Below the pieces are notes generated by a model. That model was not told where the DNA came from, ran no database searches, and saw only the letters and a list, made by a program, of their open reading frames with translations. 43,079 nt of DNA from Prevotella sp. (GTDB lineage: Bacteria > Bacteroidota > Bacteroidia > Bacteroidales > Bacteroidaceae): contig JAFUUL010000014.1 in the NCBI GenBank assembly GCA_017483805.1, positions 1 through 43,079 on the forward strand, written 5' to 3'. Each line of letters starts with the position of its first letter. Position 1 is the stretch's first letter. Positions 33,575-41,076 of the stretch are shown here, one piece after another. The position numbers were made by a program, and so were the translations under genes.

Positions 33575-33608
33575 CTGCAAAGTTAATCATTTTCTCCCAA
33601 TTATAGCG
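33575..33608 (-). promoter_or_regulatory. NUDIX gene promoter, second copy of the 34-bp block
   Basis: Identical over 34 bp to 32807-32840, including TAACTTTG. Similarity continues beyond it as GAAAACACTTTG here and GAAAATACTTTG at vsr, offset by 8 bp. Confidence 0.7.
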
Positions 33609-33638
33609 ACAAATCTGAAAACACTTTGCATATATGAA

Positions 33639-35981
33639 CTATAACCCAGTCCTGAATCCGATAAGTTCACTTCCTTTCATGAAGATTGGCCTGCCTTCAG
33701 GGTACTTCTTGGTAAGCGATCGACTCTGGTGGATTTCAGAAGAGTAGTTGATACGGTCGGTAGATATGACACGCGTGATGTCGAAGGTGCCTAAGTTCAC
33801 CTCTTCGTCGAAGATGTAGCAATAGTATCTGTCATGATGAGGCGAAGGATAACCTTCTTTAATCAAGTCTTCCTTACTCTTCTCTTGATATCCTTTGACT
33901 CGGAAAGCCTTGCAGACACCCTCACTTTCCTTGTCGAACTCATACAGCAATACAAATTTTGCCTGTCTCAGCGTGTCAGTCCTTTTCACGCCGCCTTCCA
34001 CGTCGATACCCATGCGCACGTTGTAGGCATCGTCCACCTTTCCACCTTGTCGGCCAAACATCCATTGTTTTTGTTCTTCTCGGAATCCACCTATCAAGAA
34101 CGACGCATCGGCATAGTTCTCCAGATAATGAAGCGTAAGCAACCGCTGAGGTATCTCGCGTCGTGGGCGTGGGTGAACCTCTGGCAATACTTCACTTGGA
34201 TTCCGCCCTAAGGCACATTCCTCGACATAGAAGGCCTGCTTCAACTGATACATCACCAGGTCGTTCTCATTCCTAATGGCAGCCTTCACTTCCTGTTCCT
34301 TTTGTTTGTCCATTAGTTCCACCTTGTCAGGGTCACGTAGTGCCAACGAGAAATACTGTTGACTCCCACGGCTTTCGAACGGTTGGAACACTTTGCCTAA
34401 CAGTGTCTGGAAGTTCTCTTTGATATAAGTATTAGGCTCCACGTCCTCGTGTGCGGTCATCGCGTAGAACATGAAATACTTGCTCAGCATTTCCTGTATC
34501 TGTCTCCTGAATAGTTTTCTCGCCTTGTTGCGCCATTCTGCTTTCGATGCGGCATTATTACGACCATAGAGTGCCAACACGAAGAGGAAGTTCACATCAT
34601 AATGAGCCAGCATAAATGTGTCCCGGTCAAACAGGCGGTTCTCAAACTGGCGACTCAGATAGTAAGGAGCACGATCTTTGCTGGGACGTATTTCCGAGTC
34701 GGCATCCAGTGTGTTCTGTTGTGCCGATATGAAGAAATTCGGAATGATGTTATAGCCTTCCGTTACATCGTCGCGCAACTTCTCATGCCCTTGTTGGTCT
34801 TCCGCGTTGCCATCGTTAAACAGGTCAAGGTTCCACTGGACTACGTTCCTGGCATACGTGAACTGCTTATAGACAGATTCTGTTCCTAACTGATTTCCTC
34901 GCTTATAGTATTTCGAGTCACCAATATAATAAATCTCTTTGTAGTCTTGGTTGTTGGTCAATTGCTGCCAGCGGAACATATGATCGACGCGCTTTCCGTC
35001 CTCCTGGTCCAGCAGTTCTTTTGGAAGTTTCTGGTCGCCTGCTATCAGTTCGTCAATGATTGCTTCAAACACCACATGGAAACTCTTCACCAAAAGGTAC
35101 TCCTTTTGATCTACATTCAGAGAGATTTGGTAAGGCTTCTCAAAAAATGCATAACATAGGCTCCATAGTTCCAACGACTTGTCAGAGAAGTATTTGTATT
35201 TAATCTGGCGCAGTCGCGTCTTCCCATATCCGTTCATGTAGTAGCGTTGAAACTTGGCACCTTTTATCACAGGGAAGTTCACGTTCATCACGACAGGGAA
35301 CCCGTAGGCATCGTGCATGTATTGCAGAATGCTGTAGAATATCACCAGCAGTTCCTCGTCGAAGTTAACCTTCCGCCTCCTGTTGACAGGATTCAGATAA
35401 ACCACGCTTTTCCCGTCAACGTATGCAGATGTCGATGCTATCGTTCTTGTCCAATTGATTTTGTTGTACCCCGCATGCATGTTCTTGGTCACGAACATTA
35501 CGAACTGTTGGTTTTCTTTGTTCCATTGCTGAAGAGCCAGCAGCACATCCAGAAACGTATTTGCCTTACGCCGTTTGGAGTGCCCCATCATCGGGGCCTG
35601 CCGATGCAGCACGATTGACGGCTGATTCTTGCGGCTACCCCTTCTGTCGTATTCGTGTTCTTTGAATACACAGATGGCTCTATACACCCAAACAGCGAGG
35701 TGATAAATAAACGTCCGCTCTGCTTCCGTCAGTTCCTTGCAGTCGTCGGCATCAATCAAGTCATGAGGGTCAATATGTCCGAATACGAGTTCCTGGTCGC
35801 CTTTCTTTTCAAGTAGTACCTTGGGCAGAATGAACACACAGTCAGGCAACTCAGAGTTGAAGTAATAGCCCACGTAACTTATCGATACCTTTTTGTCGGC
35901 ATCGTGTAATTCCGTCAGGCCTTTCAGAACATCTGCAACCTTGTCGAAGTCATAGAGAAATTCCTCGATGATGATTCTCAT
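33639..35981 (-). CDS. McrC-like / LlaJI-family restriction nuclease subunit
   Basis: A 780-aa protein encoded directly after an McrB-like GTPase (9-bp gap). A PD-(D/E)XK-type nuclease core is suggested by Asp333 (KRVDHMF), and Asp355 with Lys357 in IYYIGDSKYYK, similar to the DxKYK motif of McrC proteins. The rest is mainly a long helper region I cannot assign. With the methyltransferase and McrB-like gene it resembles the LlaJI restriction-modification systems, in which an McrB/McrC-like pair cuts unmodified DNA. It could also act as a modification-dependent McrBC system. It is AT-richer than the core genes, which fits transfer. Confidence 0.75.
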   Translation of the reverse strand: MRIIIEEFLYDFDKVADVLKGLTELHDADKKVSISYVGYYFNSELPDCVFILPKVLLEKKGDQELVFGHIDPHDLIDADDCKELTEAERTFIYHLAVWVYRAICVFKEHEYDRRGSRKNQPSIVLHRQAPMMGHSKRRKANTFLDVLLALQQWNKENQQFVMFVTKNMHAGYNKINWTRTIASTSAYVDGKSVVYLNPVNRRRKVNFDEELLVIFYSILQYMHDAYGFPVVMNVNFPVIKGAKFQRYYMNGYGKTRLRQIKYKYFSDKSLELWSLCYAFFEKPYQISLNVDQKEYLLVKSFHVVFEAIIDELIAGDQKLPKELLDQEDGKRVDHMFRWQQLTNNQDYKEIYYIGDSKYYKRGNQLGTESVYKQFTYARNVVQWNLDLFNDGNAEDQQGHEKLRDDVTEGYNIIPNFFISAQQNTLDADSEIRPSKDRAPYYLSRQFENRLFDRDTFMLAHYDVNFLFVLALYGRNNAASKAEWRNKARKLFRRQIQEMLSKYFMFYAMTAHEDVEPNTYIKENFQTLLGKVFQPFESRGSQQYFSLALRDPDKVELMDKQKEQEVKAAIRNENDLVMYQLKQAFYVEECALGRNPSEVLPEVHPRPRREIPQRLLTLHYLENYADASFLIGGFREEQKQWMFGRQGGKVDDAYNVRMGIDVEGGVKRTDTLRQAKFVLLYEFDKESEGVCKAFRVKGYQEKSKEDLIKEGYPSPHHDRYYCYIFDEEVNLGTFDITRVISTDRINYSSEIHQSRSLTKKYPEGRPIFMKGSELIGFRTGL

Positions 35982-35990
35982 GGGGTCTCA

Positions 35991-37607
35991 TCAGGCATCC
36001 TCTGCCAGTTCTGATGCATTAGCCTTTTTGTCGTTCTCCACTTCAAGTACCGTCAGCAGTTTGTCAACCATCGCCGTGTCTATGTCTCCATTAGTCTTGT
36101 AGAACTTACTGAACGGAAGTGCTTTGCCCTCAGCATCCTTGAAGATAGATTCGCCCTCGTCGTAGTCTTTGAATACGTCGTTCCACAAGTAGAACAGCAC
36201 TTTGCTGACAAACGTCTCTGCACTCACCACATTGTTTTGGGCTTTGCAGAAATAGAAACCCAACTGTTTGTCTTCAGATGATGTCGCTTTCAGTACACGT
36301 TCGTTGACAATTTCCAAGAAACTCGTCCAACTGTAGTTGACTCCATCAACGGCAATGCTCCACGTTTCCTTCTTCGTGTCAATAGGTATGTATTTCCACT
36401 CCCAGCGACGCTTGAATGCCGAGTCAATAGGAAATAGACTCTGGTCGCTGGTATTCATCGTGGCCCAGATGTAAAGGTTCGATGGTAATATCAACTTCCT
36501 GCCGTTCTGCACTTCAAGAGGTATATCTTTGCGCTGACTATCTGCTAATGCCTCAGAAAGACAGGTTGCAAGATCGGTGTCAGCCTCAACGGGATATTCC
36601 GACACGCCATCTTTGCGGTCGAGCAGTTGGAACAAATCGCCAAATATCTGTGCACAGTTGCCGCGATTGATTTCTTCAATCACAAGGAATACATCTTTTG
36701 TTGTCTTCCAAGCCTCAACGTATGCTCTCGTAAATGCTTGAGGGATGAACTTATAGGTAATCACCTCCTCTCGCTCCCCAGAAGCCAACGTCACTCCTGT
36801 CGGCTTCATCGAAGGTTTATAAGCACCCACAAAAGTCGAATAGTCACTATCAGGATGAAATGTCGTACGGAAACAGGTCTTTCCTTTCTCGTCTACTTCT
36901 CGCTTGATGGTGTTAGACTTGCCAGTACCAGGGGCACCATAGAAGATTTGCTGATGATTACTCGTATATTTGTTTGCCATATTTGCCATTTCTAATTGAT
37001 TCAACAAGAGGTCACTTAACTCAGGATGCTGTGTCAGATGGTCAACAATTAGGGCCATTGCTGCATTAGATGATGCCGTCAGCCCCATAATGCTCAATAC
37101 CGGAGAATTGAAGAAGTCTGAACGTTCTATTGTTTTGCTGCCTGACCACCAGGTATAGTCGGTAACAAACTTAATTATGTAATCGCGATCGGAACCAGAG
37201 TACCCTGTCTTATCCAGTATTTCAACAAATTTATCATCGCCATTTTCAATATCTGCTTTTCCTTTATCCCGTTCGTGAGTGAAGAATGCAGTAAGGTCAT
37301 TTGTCGAGATTCCTGCGATGGAGAGCCAAGGCATTATTTTCTGCTTGTACCTAGACAACTCGTATGAATATTCGATAAAGAAAGAAGCCATGAAGAAACT
37401 CTGATTTGGCACGTAGGAATCTTTACTTCTAACACCATCGCCCTTTATGATAACAGAGTACTCATTGTAGACAACTGAAAAGGATTTCAGTCTTTTGACG
37501 CTGTCTTTGAATGCCTGTGGAATTTTGCAATCACGTGCATCAAATTTCTCATTGAAGTTTTGCAAAACTTGTTTGGCCAATTCGTTTAGATTGCGAAGCT
37601 CTTCCAT
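35991..37607 (-). CDS. McrB-like AAA+ GTPase of a restriction system
   Basis: A 538-aa protein. The N-terminal 210 residues are probably the DNA-recognition part and match nothing I know. The AAA+ domain shows Walker A GAPGTGKS (224-231), Walker B VFLVIEEINRGN (306-317), the McrB-type NT-D signature MNTSDQS (384-390) and FKRRWEW with the arginine finger region (398-404). McrB proteins hydrolyse GTP and drive DNA translocation for the McrC nuclease. It starts 4 bp after the methyltransferase stop and ends 9 bp before the McrC-like start, so the three genes form one unit. Confidence 0.85.
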   Translation of the reverse strand: MEELRNLNELAKQVLQNFNEKFDARDCKIPQAFKDSVKRLKSFSVVYNEYSVIIKGDGVRSKDSYVPNQSFFMASFFIEYSYELSRYKQKIMPWLSIAGISTNDLTAFFTHERDKGKADIENGDDKFVEILDKTGYSGSDRDYIIKFVTDYTWWSGSKTIERSDFFNSPVLSIMGLTASSNAAMALIVDHLTQHPELSDLLLNQLEMANMANKYTSNHQQIFYGAPGTGKSNTIKREVDEKGKTCFRTTFHPDSDYSTFVGAYKPSMKPTGVTLASGEREEVITYKFIPQAFTRAYVEAWKTTKDVFLVIEEINRGNCAQIFGDLFQLLDRKDGVSEYPVEADTDLATCLSEALADSQRKDIPLEVQNGRKLILPSNLYIWATMNTSDQSLFPIDSAFKRRWEWKYIPIDTKKETWSIAVDGVNYSWTSFLEIVNERVLKATSSEDKQLGFYFCKAQNNVVSAETFVSKVLFYLWNDVFKDYDEGESIFKDAEGKALPFSKFYKTNGDIDTAMVDKLLTVLEVENDKKANASELAEDA

Positions 37608-37611
37608 ATCT

Positions 37612-38727
37612 CTACATCAATTGTTTTACGATTTCTTCTGCAAGTCTCTTGATAACAGGAATAGCGACGCTGTTCCCAAACTGGTGGTAGGCCTCTTTCT
37701 TAGAAACCACGATTCTAAACTCTGGATTCGCAGCATTATAGTTCTGATTGTCAGCACATTCAGGACGTTCCCATCCATTACCCAGAATCCTGTATCCCTG
37801 TAATCGTCCTGCCTCTACAGGAGTGAGCGTTCGCGGATTGAGTCCTTTGTCCGATTGGTCAATAAGTATTTCGCTGCCGTCTTTCCAATAGCGGGCTGAA
37901 ATGGTGCTGGTATATTGGCTATCACCATTAAACAATGAATAACCAAAGCCCTTGCCATTCAGTTTGTTTCGCTCTTTGCGGTTCTGATGACCTATCCACA
38001 TGCGGTCAGAAATGGTGAACTTGGGGTTCATTGTCTCACTGGGTTCAAAGATGTCAGAAACCTTCGTGGGCATTGTTCCTTCCTTCAATTTCTCCTTTTC
38101 ATAGATAGTAGTACCGTCAGGAGCAATGCCCCATGGGAAGTGGAACTCGTCAACCTTAACCAGTTCCTTATACCAAGCGATGATAAAGAGACGTTCTCTG
38201 TTCTGCGGCACTCCAAAATATTTGGCATTGAGCACCTCGTATGAGTAACCATATCCTAATTCATCAAGTGTAGCCAGAATTACTTTCAACGTGTTGCCCT
38301 TGTCGTGATTCTTCAAGCCTCGTACATTCTCCAGAAACAACACTCTTGGTGGAACGCCTACCTTGATTTTCTCCCGCACGATATTGGCGATATTGAAGAA
38401 CAAAGTACCTCGCGTATCATCGAATCCTCGCTTCAATCCTGCGACTGAGAACGGCTGACAGGGGAAACCTCCACAGCAAACATCGAAGTCTGGAATCTCA
38501 GCTGGTATTGCATCGTTGATATCCTCGTTGAAGTAGAGATAACGTCCCTCTTTATCTTTCTTGAAAAGTGCAGGTTCTATATCTTTGTAGTTTGCCTCGT
38601 ATGATATTCTGGCATTCTTGTCCCATTCACTCGCAAACACACACCAGCCACCAACGCTGTGCATGGCCGTATGGAAACCGCCTATTCCAGCAAAGAGGTC
38701 TATAAACTTGAATTTCTTCTTTGACAT
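37612..38727 (-). CDS. DNA C5-cytosine methyltransferase
   Basis: A 371-aa Dcm-type enzyme with motif I FAGIGGFHTAM, motif IV GGFPCQPFS (catalytic Cys90), motif VI ENVRGL, motif VIII QNRERLF, a target-recognition region (about 190-290), motif IX LTPVEAGRLQGY and motif X QFGNSVAIPVIKRL. The ATG at 38727 (MSKKKFKFIDLF) is preferred over one at 38784, because typical enzymes begin close to motif I and the extra residues would be encoded inside a large dyad. It protects host DNA from the McrB/McrC-like pair encoded downstream. LlaJI itself has two methyltransferases for an asymmetric site; only one is seen here. Confidence 0.92.
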   Translation of the reverse strand: MSKKKFKFIDLFAGIGGFHTAMHSVGGWCVFASEWDKNARISYEANYKDIEPALFKKDKEGRYLYFNEDINDAIPAEIPDFDVCCGGFPCQPFSVAGLKRGFDDTRGTLFFNIANIVREKIKVGVPPRVLFLENVRGLKNHDKGNTLKVILATLDELGYGYSYEVLNAKYFGVPQNRERLFIIAWYKELVKVDEFHFPWGIAPDGTTIYEKEKLKEGTMPTKVSDIFEPSETMNPKFTISDRMWIGHQNRKERNKLNGKGFGYSLFNGDSQYTSTISARYWKDGSEILIDQSDKGLNPRTLTPVEAGRLQGYRILGNGWERPECADNQNYNAANPEFRIVVSKKEAYHQFGNSVAIPVIKRLAEEIVKQLM

Positions 38728-38756
38728 GAAAAAGCCCTCTCTTCGTTTTGAAAAGG

Positions 38757-38896
38757 GGGCGTGGAAGAAGATGTGTTTAACCAAGGCCTAGGAATGCCCA
38801 CATCAGACAACAATCTTATAGTCCACGCCCTTATGAGCGTAAACATCCAATTGCTTGTCTGGCTGATGTGTTTCCTGAGTTCCTAGTTCTGGTTAA
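38757..38896 (-). promoter_or_regulatory. Large dyad with alternative pairings in the methyltransferase leader
   Basis: Three blocks on one side, TTAACCA (38777-38783), CTAGGAA (38788-38794) and CACATCAGACAA (38799-38810), face their complements: TTGTCT plus CTGATGTG (38855-38870), TTCCTAG (38880-38886) and TGGTTAA (38890-38896). Inside, GTTTACGC and GCGTGGAC (minus strand) pair with two G-U pairs. GGGCGTGGA can instead pair with TCCACGCCC at 38757-38765, which is followed by CCTTTT. It may be an operator, an attenuator or part of a structured RNA. Confidence 0.55.
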
Positions 38897-38945
38897 TCAG
38901 TCAACCAAGGATGTCAAAGACGCTTGTGATTCCTTATTCGTTACT

Positions 38946-39209
38946 TCATTCTTTTAATCTCTTGAACAGCAAGTCACTACCTATCTCATATACCTCATCG
39001 CCACAGACATTAAAGGCTTCATCCATCAGGCGATTATAAAGCTCAGCCTGCTCATCGTTCATAGTTCGCTGCCCCGCCTTATAACAGGCATAATCCTTGA
39101 AATCATCATCCGGATGGAAGTTGATATCAAGGTCATAGACGATGTGGTGGAAGAAGTTTCTAACCTCTTCAACTGTTGTAATATGAGACGCTGATGTGTA
39201 CTTAGCCAT
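38946..39209 (-). CDS. Small protein of unknown function (87 aa) upstream of the methyltransferase
   Basis: Starts at the ATG at 39209 (MAKYTSASHITTVEEV); a GTG directly before it is the alternative. The protein is acidic and probably helical, with INFHPDDDFKDYACYKAG and MNDEQAELYNRLMDEAFNVCGDEVYEIG. No signal peptide or membrane segment is seen and no family is recognised. It sits between two strongly structured non-coding regions and points the same way as the restriction-modification genes. A controller or accessory role is possible, but no helix-turn-helix is evident. Confidence 0.6.
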   Translation of the reverse strand: MAKYTSASHITTVEEVRNFFHHIVYDLDINFHPDDDFKDYACYKAGQRTMNDEQAELYNRLMDEAFNVCGDEVYEIGSDLLFKRLKE

Positions 39210-39212
39210 CAC

Positions 39213-39594
39213 ATATTAGAGGTGTCCGCAAGCATCCGATACGAACGGGTTAAACCTATGTCTAACTACACAATAAAAAGCGCGGATGCTTACATCTGCC
39301 TGTTCGCTGTTCGAGGCCTTCCACAGCCTATGCGGTAAACAGACAGAGAAACATCCACGTTGAGGTATATAGACACCCGTAAAGTGTGCTTTTGAGGATA
39401 CTCGACCCTCGCAGCACACTACGGAGAGTATATAATACACCCCGTGGAGTTACTCCAGCAAAGTTCTCGACCGCATATTCGATTGTGGAAGTTTCGAACA
39501 GCCAAAAACGAAGCGTCAGTAACGCCTTCTATAATATAGTGCTCCGCCACGCTAACGCCTCTTCACTTAGGACGTACAAAGCAGGCAGATGCAG
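39213..39594 (-). ncRNA. Candidate structured RNA / long leader (about 380 nt)
   Basis: This 456-bp gap (39213-39668) has no convincing gene but is full of complementary blocks on the minus strand. A perfect 10-bp closing pair joins 39582-39591 to 39293-39302. 39552-39561 pairs with 39510-39519 over 10 bp with G-U pairs. TGGAG-TTA-CTCCA is a hairpin (39445-39457). A long hairpin joins 39377-39390 to 39413-39424, capped by GAGG/CCTC and extended by 39364-39370 with 39435-39441. Near the 3' end, 39281-39288 can pair with 39352-39359, while the overlapping 39283-39291 can pair with 39230-39238, just before the small gene. A TATCTTTG box lies at 39598-39605. I do not recognise an Rfam-type family. 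It could be a leader, a separate ncRNA or a repeat. Confidence 0.5.
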
Positions 39595-39597
39595 GTG

Positions 39598-39620
39598 CAA
39601 AGATACGAAGAAAATCTCAA
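39598..39620 (-). promoter_or_regulatory. Promoter of the candidate structured RNA
   Basis: TATCTTTG (39598-39605) preceded by TTCG, with TTG 12 nt upstream (39618-39620). The arrangement resembles the GH28 promoter (TTTG, 12 nt ending TTCG, TATCTTTG). Confidence 0.55.
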
Positions 39621-39648
39621 AGAAAGAAAAAAGTTATAGAAAAGTTTA

Positions 39649-39676
39649 GAAAATAGCAACTAAACACACTATTTTC
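39649..39676 (-). terminator. Hairpin over the HNH stop codon
   Basis: GAAAATAG and CTATTTTC (39649-39656 with 39669-39676) form a perfect 8-bp AT-rich stem that includes the HNH stop. On the minus strand TAAACTTTTCT follows. It is a weak terminator candidate between the HNH gene and the RNA promoter. Confidence 0.4.
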
Positions 39677-40439
39677 CCAAGAATATCCTATCCCTATGAT
39701 AAGCCAAGAAGTCTCGATTCGGGCGATGTTCAATTGGCATTATAATTTTCTGCCCCCTTATACTACCAAAGTGGCGGTCGAAGAACTCATGCGATTCATA
39801 TTCACACAAGACTGAAGAAAGACTGACCGTAAAATCGTCAGGAGAAATAGTGATAAGACCTTTATCAAACGCTTTATCATAAAGGGCAGACAAACAGATT
39901 CCGTTCTCCGGATTAAGTTTCTGTTGTGGAGTACTTTCCGCCCAAGGTATTATATGACCTGCTACAAGAAGTTCAGGAATATTGATACCCGTAATAGCAC
40001 AACGCTCTTCATAATTGGAAAGGATCATCGAACGAAAAACAGACTGATTGACTCGTTGCTTGATAACCAAGTCTCTCTCCTTCCCTTCCAGATCCTGAAC
40101 TGAAATATTCAAGGTTTCCTCAATAGGCTTGTGAAGCAATGTTGCTTTAATACGCTGGGCCTCACAGAACAACCTTTCCCTATCATCTGTATATTCATCC
40201 CAGATAGGCTGGCAAACAGAAAGGCCACCAGGCATACCGGTACGTCCAGAATTGATAATGTATGGGTCGCATGCAGCAAAATTGACAAGACGTAAGGCAA
40301 CAGAATTTTCTGTTCGGCCGATAACTCTTGCCAACTCCTTCACTTCTGGAGTTGTATGGTTCAGTCGTCCGAATGGCAACTGAAAATAGACGCTCAGCGT
40401 CAATATCAGTTCTTCACGTGCCCAAAGTCTCCTTGCCAT
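39669..40439 (-). CDS. HNH endonuclease (PF13391-like) in a three-gene operon
   Basis: A 256-aa protein. The N-terminal part (REELILTLSVYFQLPFGRLN, VIGRTENSVALRLVNFAACDP) looks like a helical DNA-binding module common to this HNH group. The nuclease part reads CAITG (Cys147), LLVAGHIIPWAES (His162), LNPENGICLSALYDKAFDKGLI. Many relatives have His where Tyr187 stands (LHDKAFD). The start overlaps the end of the TOPRIM-like gene by 26 bp, so the two are translated together. On its own it would be called a restriction-type nuclease; in this context it is probably the effector, or one of two, of a defence system. Confidence 0.8.
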   Translation of the reverse strand: MARRLWAREELILTLSVYFQLPFGRLNHTTPEVKELARVIGRTENSVALRLVNFAACDPYIINSGRTGMPGGLSVCQPIWDEYTDDRERLFCEAQRIKATLLHKPIEETLNISVQDLEGKERDLVIKQRVNQSVFRSMILSNYEERCAITGINIPELLVAGHIIPWAESTPQQKLNPENGICLSALYDKAFDKGLITISPDDFTVSLSSVLCEYESHEFFDRHFGSIRGQKIIMPIEHRPNRDFLAYHRDRIFLGK

Positions 40440-41076
40440 TAATTCCTATATGGGAGTTTATAAACTCTTTTAATGGCTCCAGATACTTTGCGTCCAGATT
40501 CCAATGCTGAACATTTTCATAGTTGCGATTCACTTCCTTTATCAGGTTCTTTTGTGTTTGTGACTCGCCTAGCAATGCCTCCAGGTAGCCGTAGATCTTT
40601 GTTTTCTTAGCAGGAGTAGTCAGTGGTGGAGGTGTTCGCCAAGAGATCTCTTGTTTTACAAGTTCTTTCTCGTAGTCATCCCAACATTTAAAGATACACT
40701 TGTTGTCTTGATTGATAATTTGCTCCAGCAAATCTTCTAAAGCACCTTTATCTTTATTGTTAGGTAGAAGGAACAACTCAAATTCTACATGATATTGCTC
40801 CTTGATTGCCTCCAACTCCTTACGGCGGGCTTCAATATCATTGTCTGCATCGAAAATGACAAGATTCACACCGTCTTGGTCAGAATTGATGCGCATTTCT
40901 CGGATGTTAATCTCGTCCGACAATTTCTTATAGCCACCAGTTTTTCCCCCTTTCAAATCACCAGTATGGTTGATACTATGTTGAGGGGCTTTCTCCTGAA
41001 AGATGTGATGGTAATAGTCACTTAGGAACTTCTTGTCAGCATCACCCTCTACAAAAATACGAAATCTTTTCTTCAT
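40414..41076 (-). CDS. TOPRIM-like protein (DUF3226/DUF4435 style) in a three-gene operon
   Basis: A 220-aa protein that begins FRIFVEGDADKKFL (Glu10 as the TOPRIM acidic residue), followed by LVIFDADND (Asp76, Asp78, Asp80) and a helical C-terminal half. This matches the small TOPRIM-fold proteins encoded next to ABC/OLD-like ATPases in defence loci, such as AriB of PARIS or the nuclease halves of split OLD systems. The start overlaps the ATPase stop by 4 bp and the end overlaps the HNH start by 26 bp. Whether the site cuts nucleic acid cannot be told from sequence. Confidence 0.75.
   Translation of the reverse strand: MKKRFRIFVEGDADKKFLSDYYHHIFQEKAPQHSINHTGDLKGGKTGGYKKLSDEINIREMRINSDQDGVNLVIFDADNDIEARRKELEAIKEQYHVEFELFLLPNNKDKGALEDLLEQIINQDNKCIFKCWDDYEKELVKQEISWRTPPPLTTPAKKTKIYGYLEALLGESQTQKNLIKEVNRNYENVQHWNLDAKYLEPLKEFINSHIGINGKETLGT

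Noticed and set aside
39386-39649. 87-codon plus-strand frame across the structured region
   Set aside because: It runs through the paired blocks and opposite the promoter box, and its basic, low-complexity end looks like non-coding DNA. The RNA reading explains the sequence better.
39213-40439. HEARO/OMEGA RNA with its IscB-type nuclease
   Set aside because: The HNH protein is a short PF13391-like protein without RuvC segments, and the RNA region is downstream of it rather than upstream.
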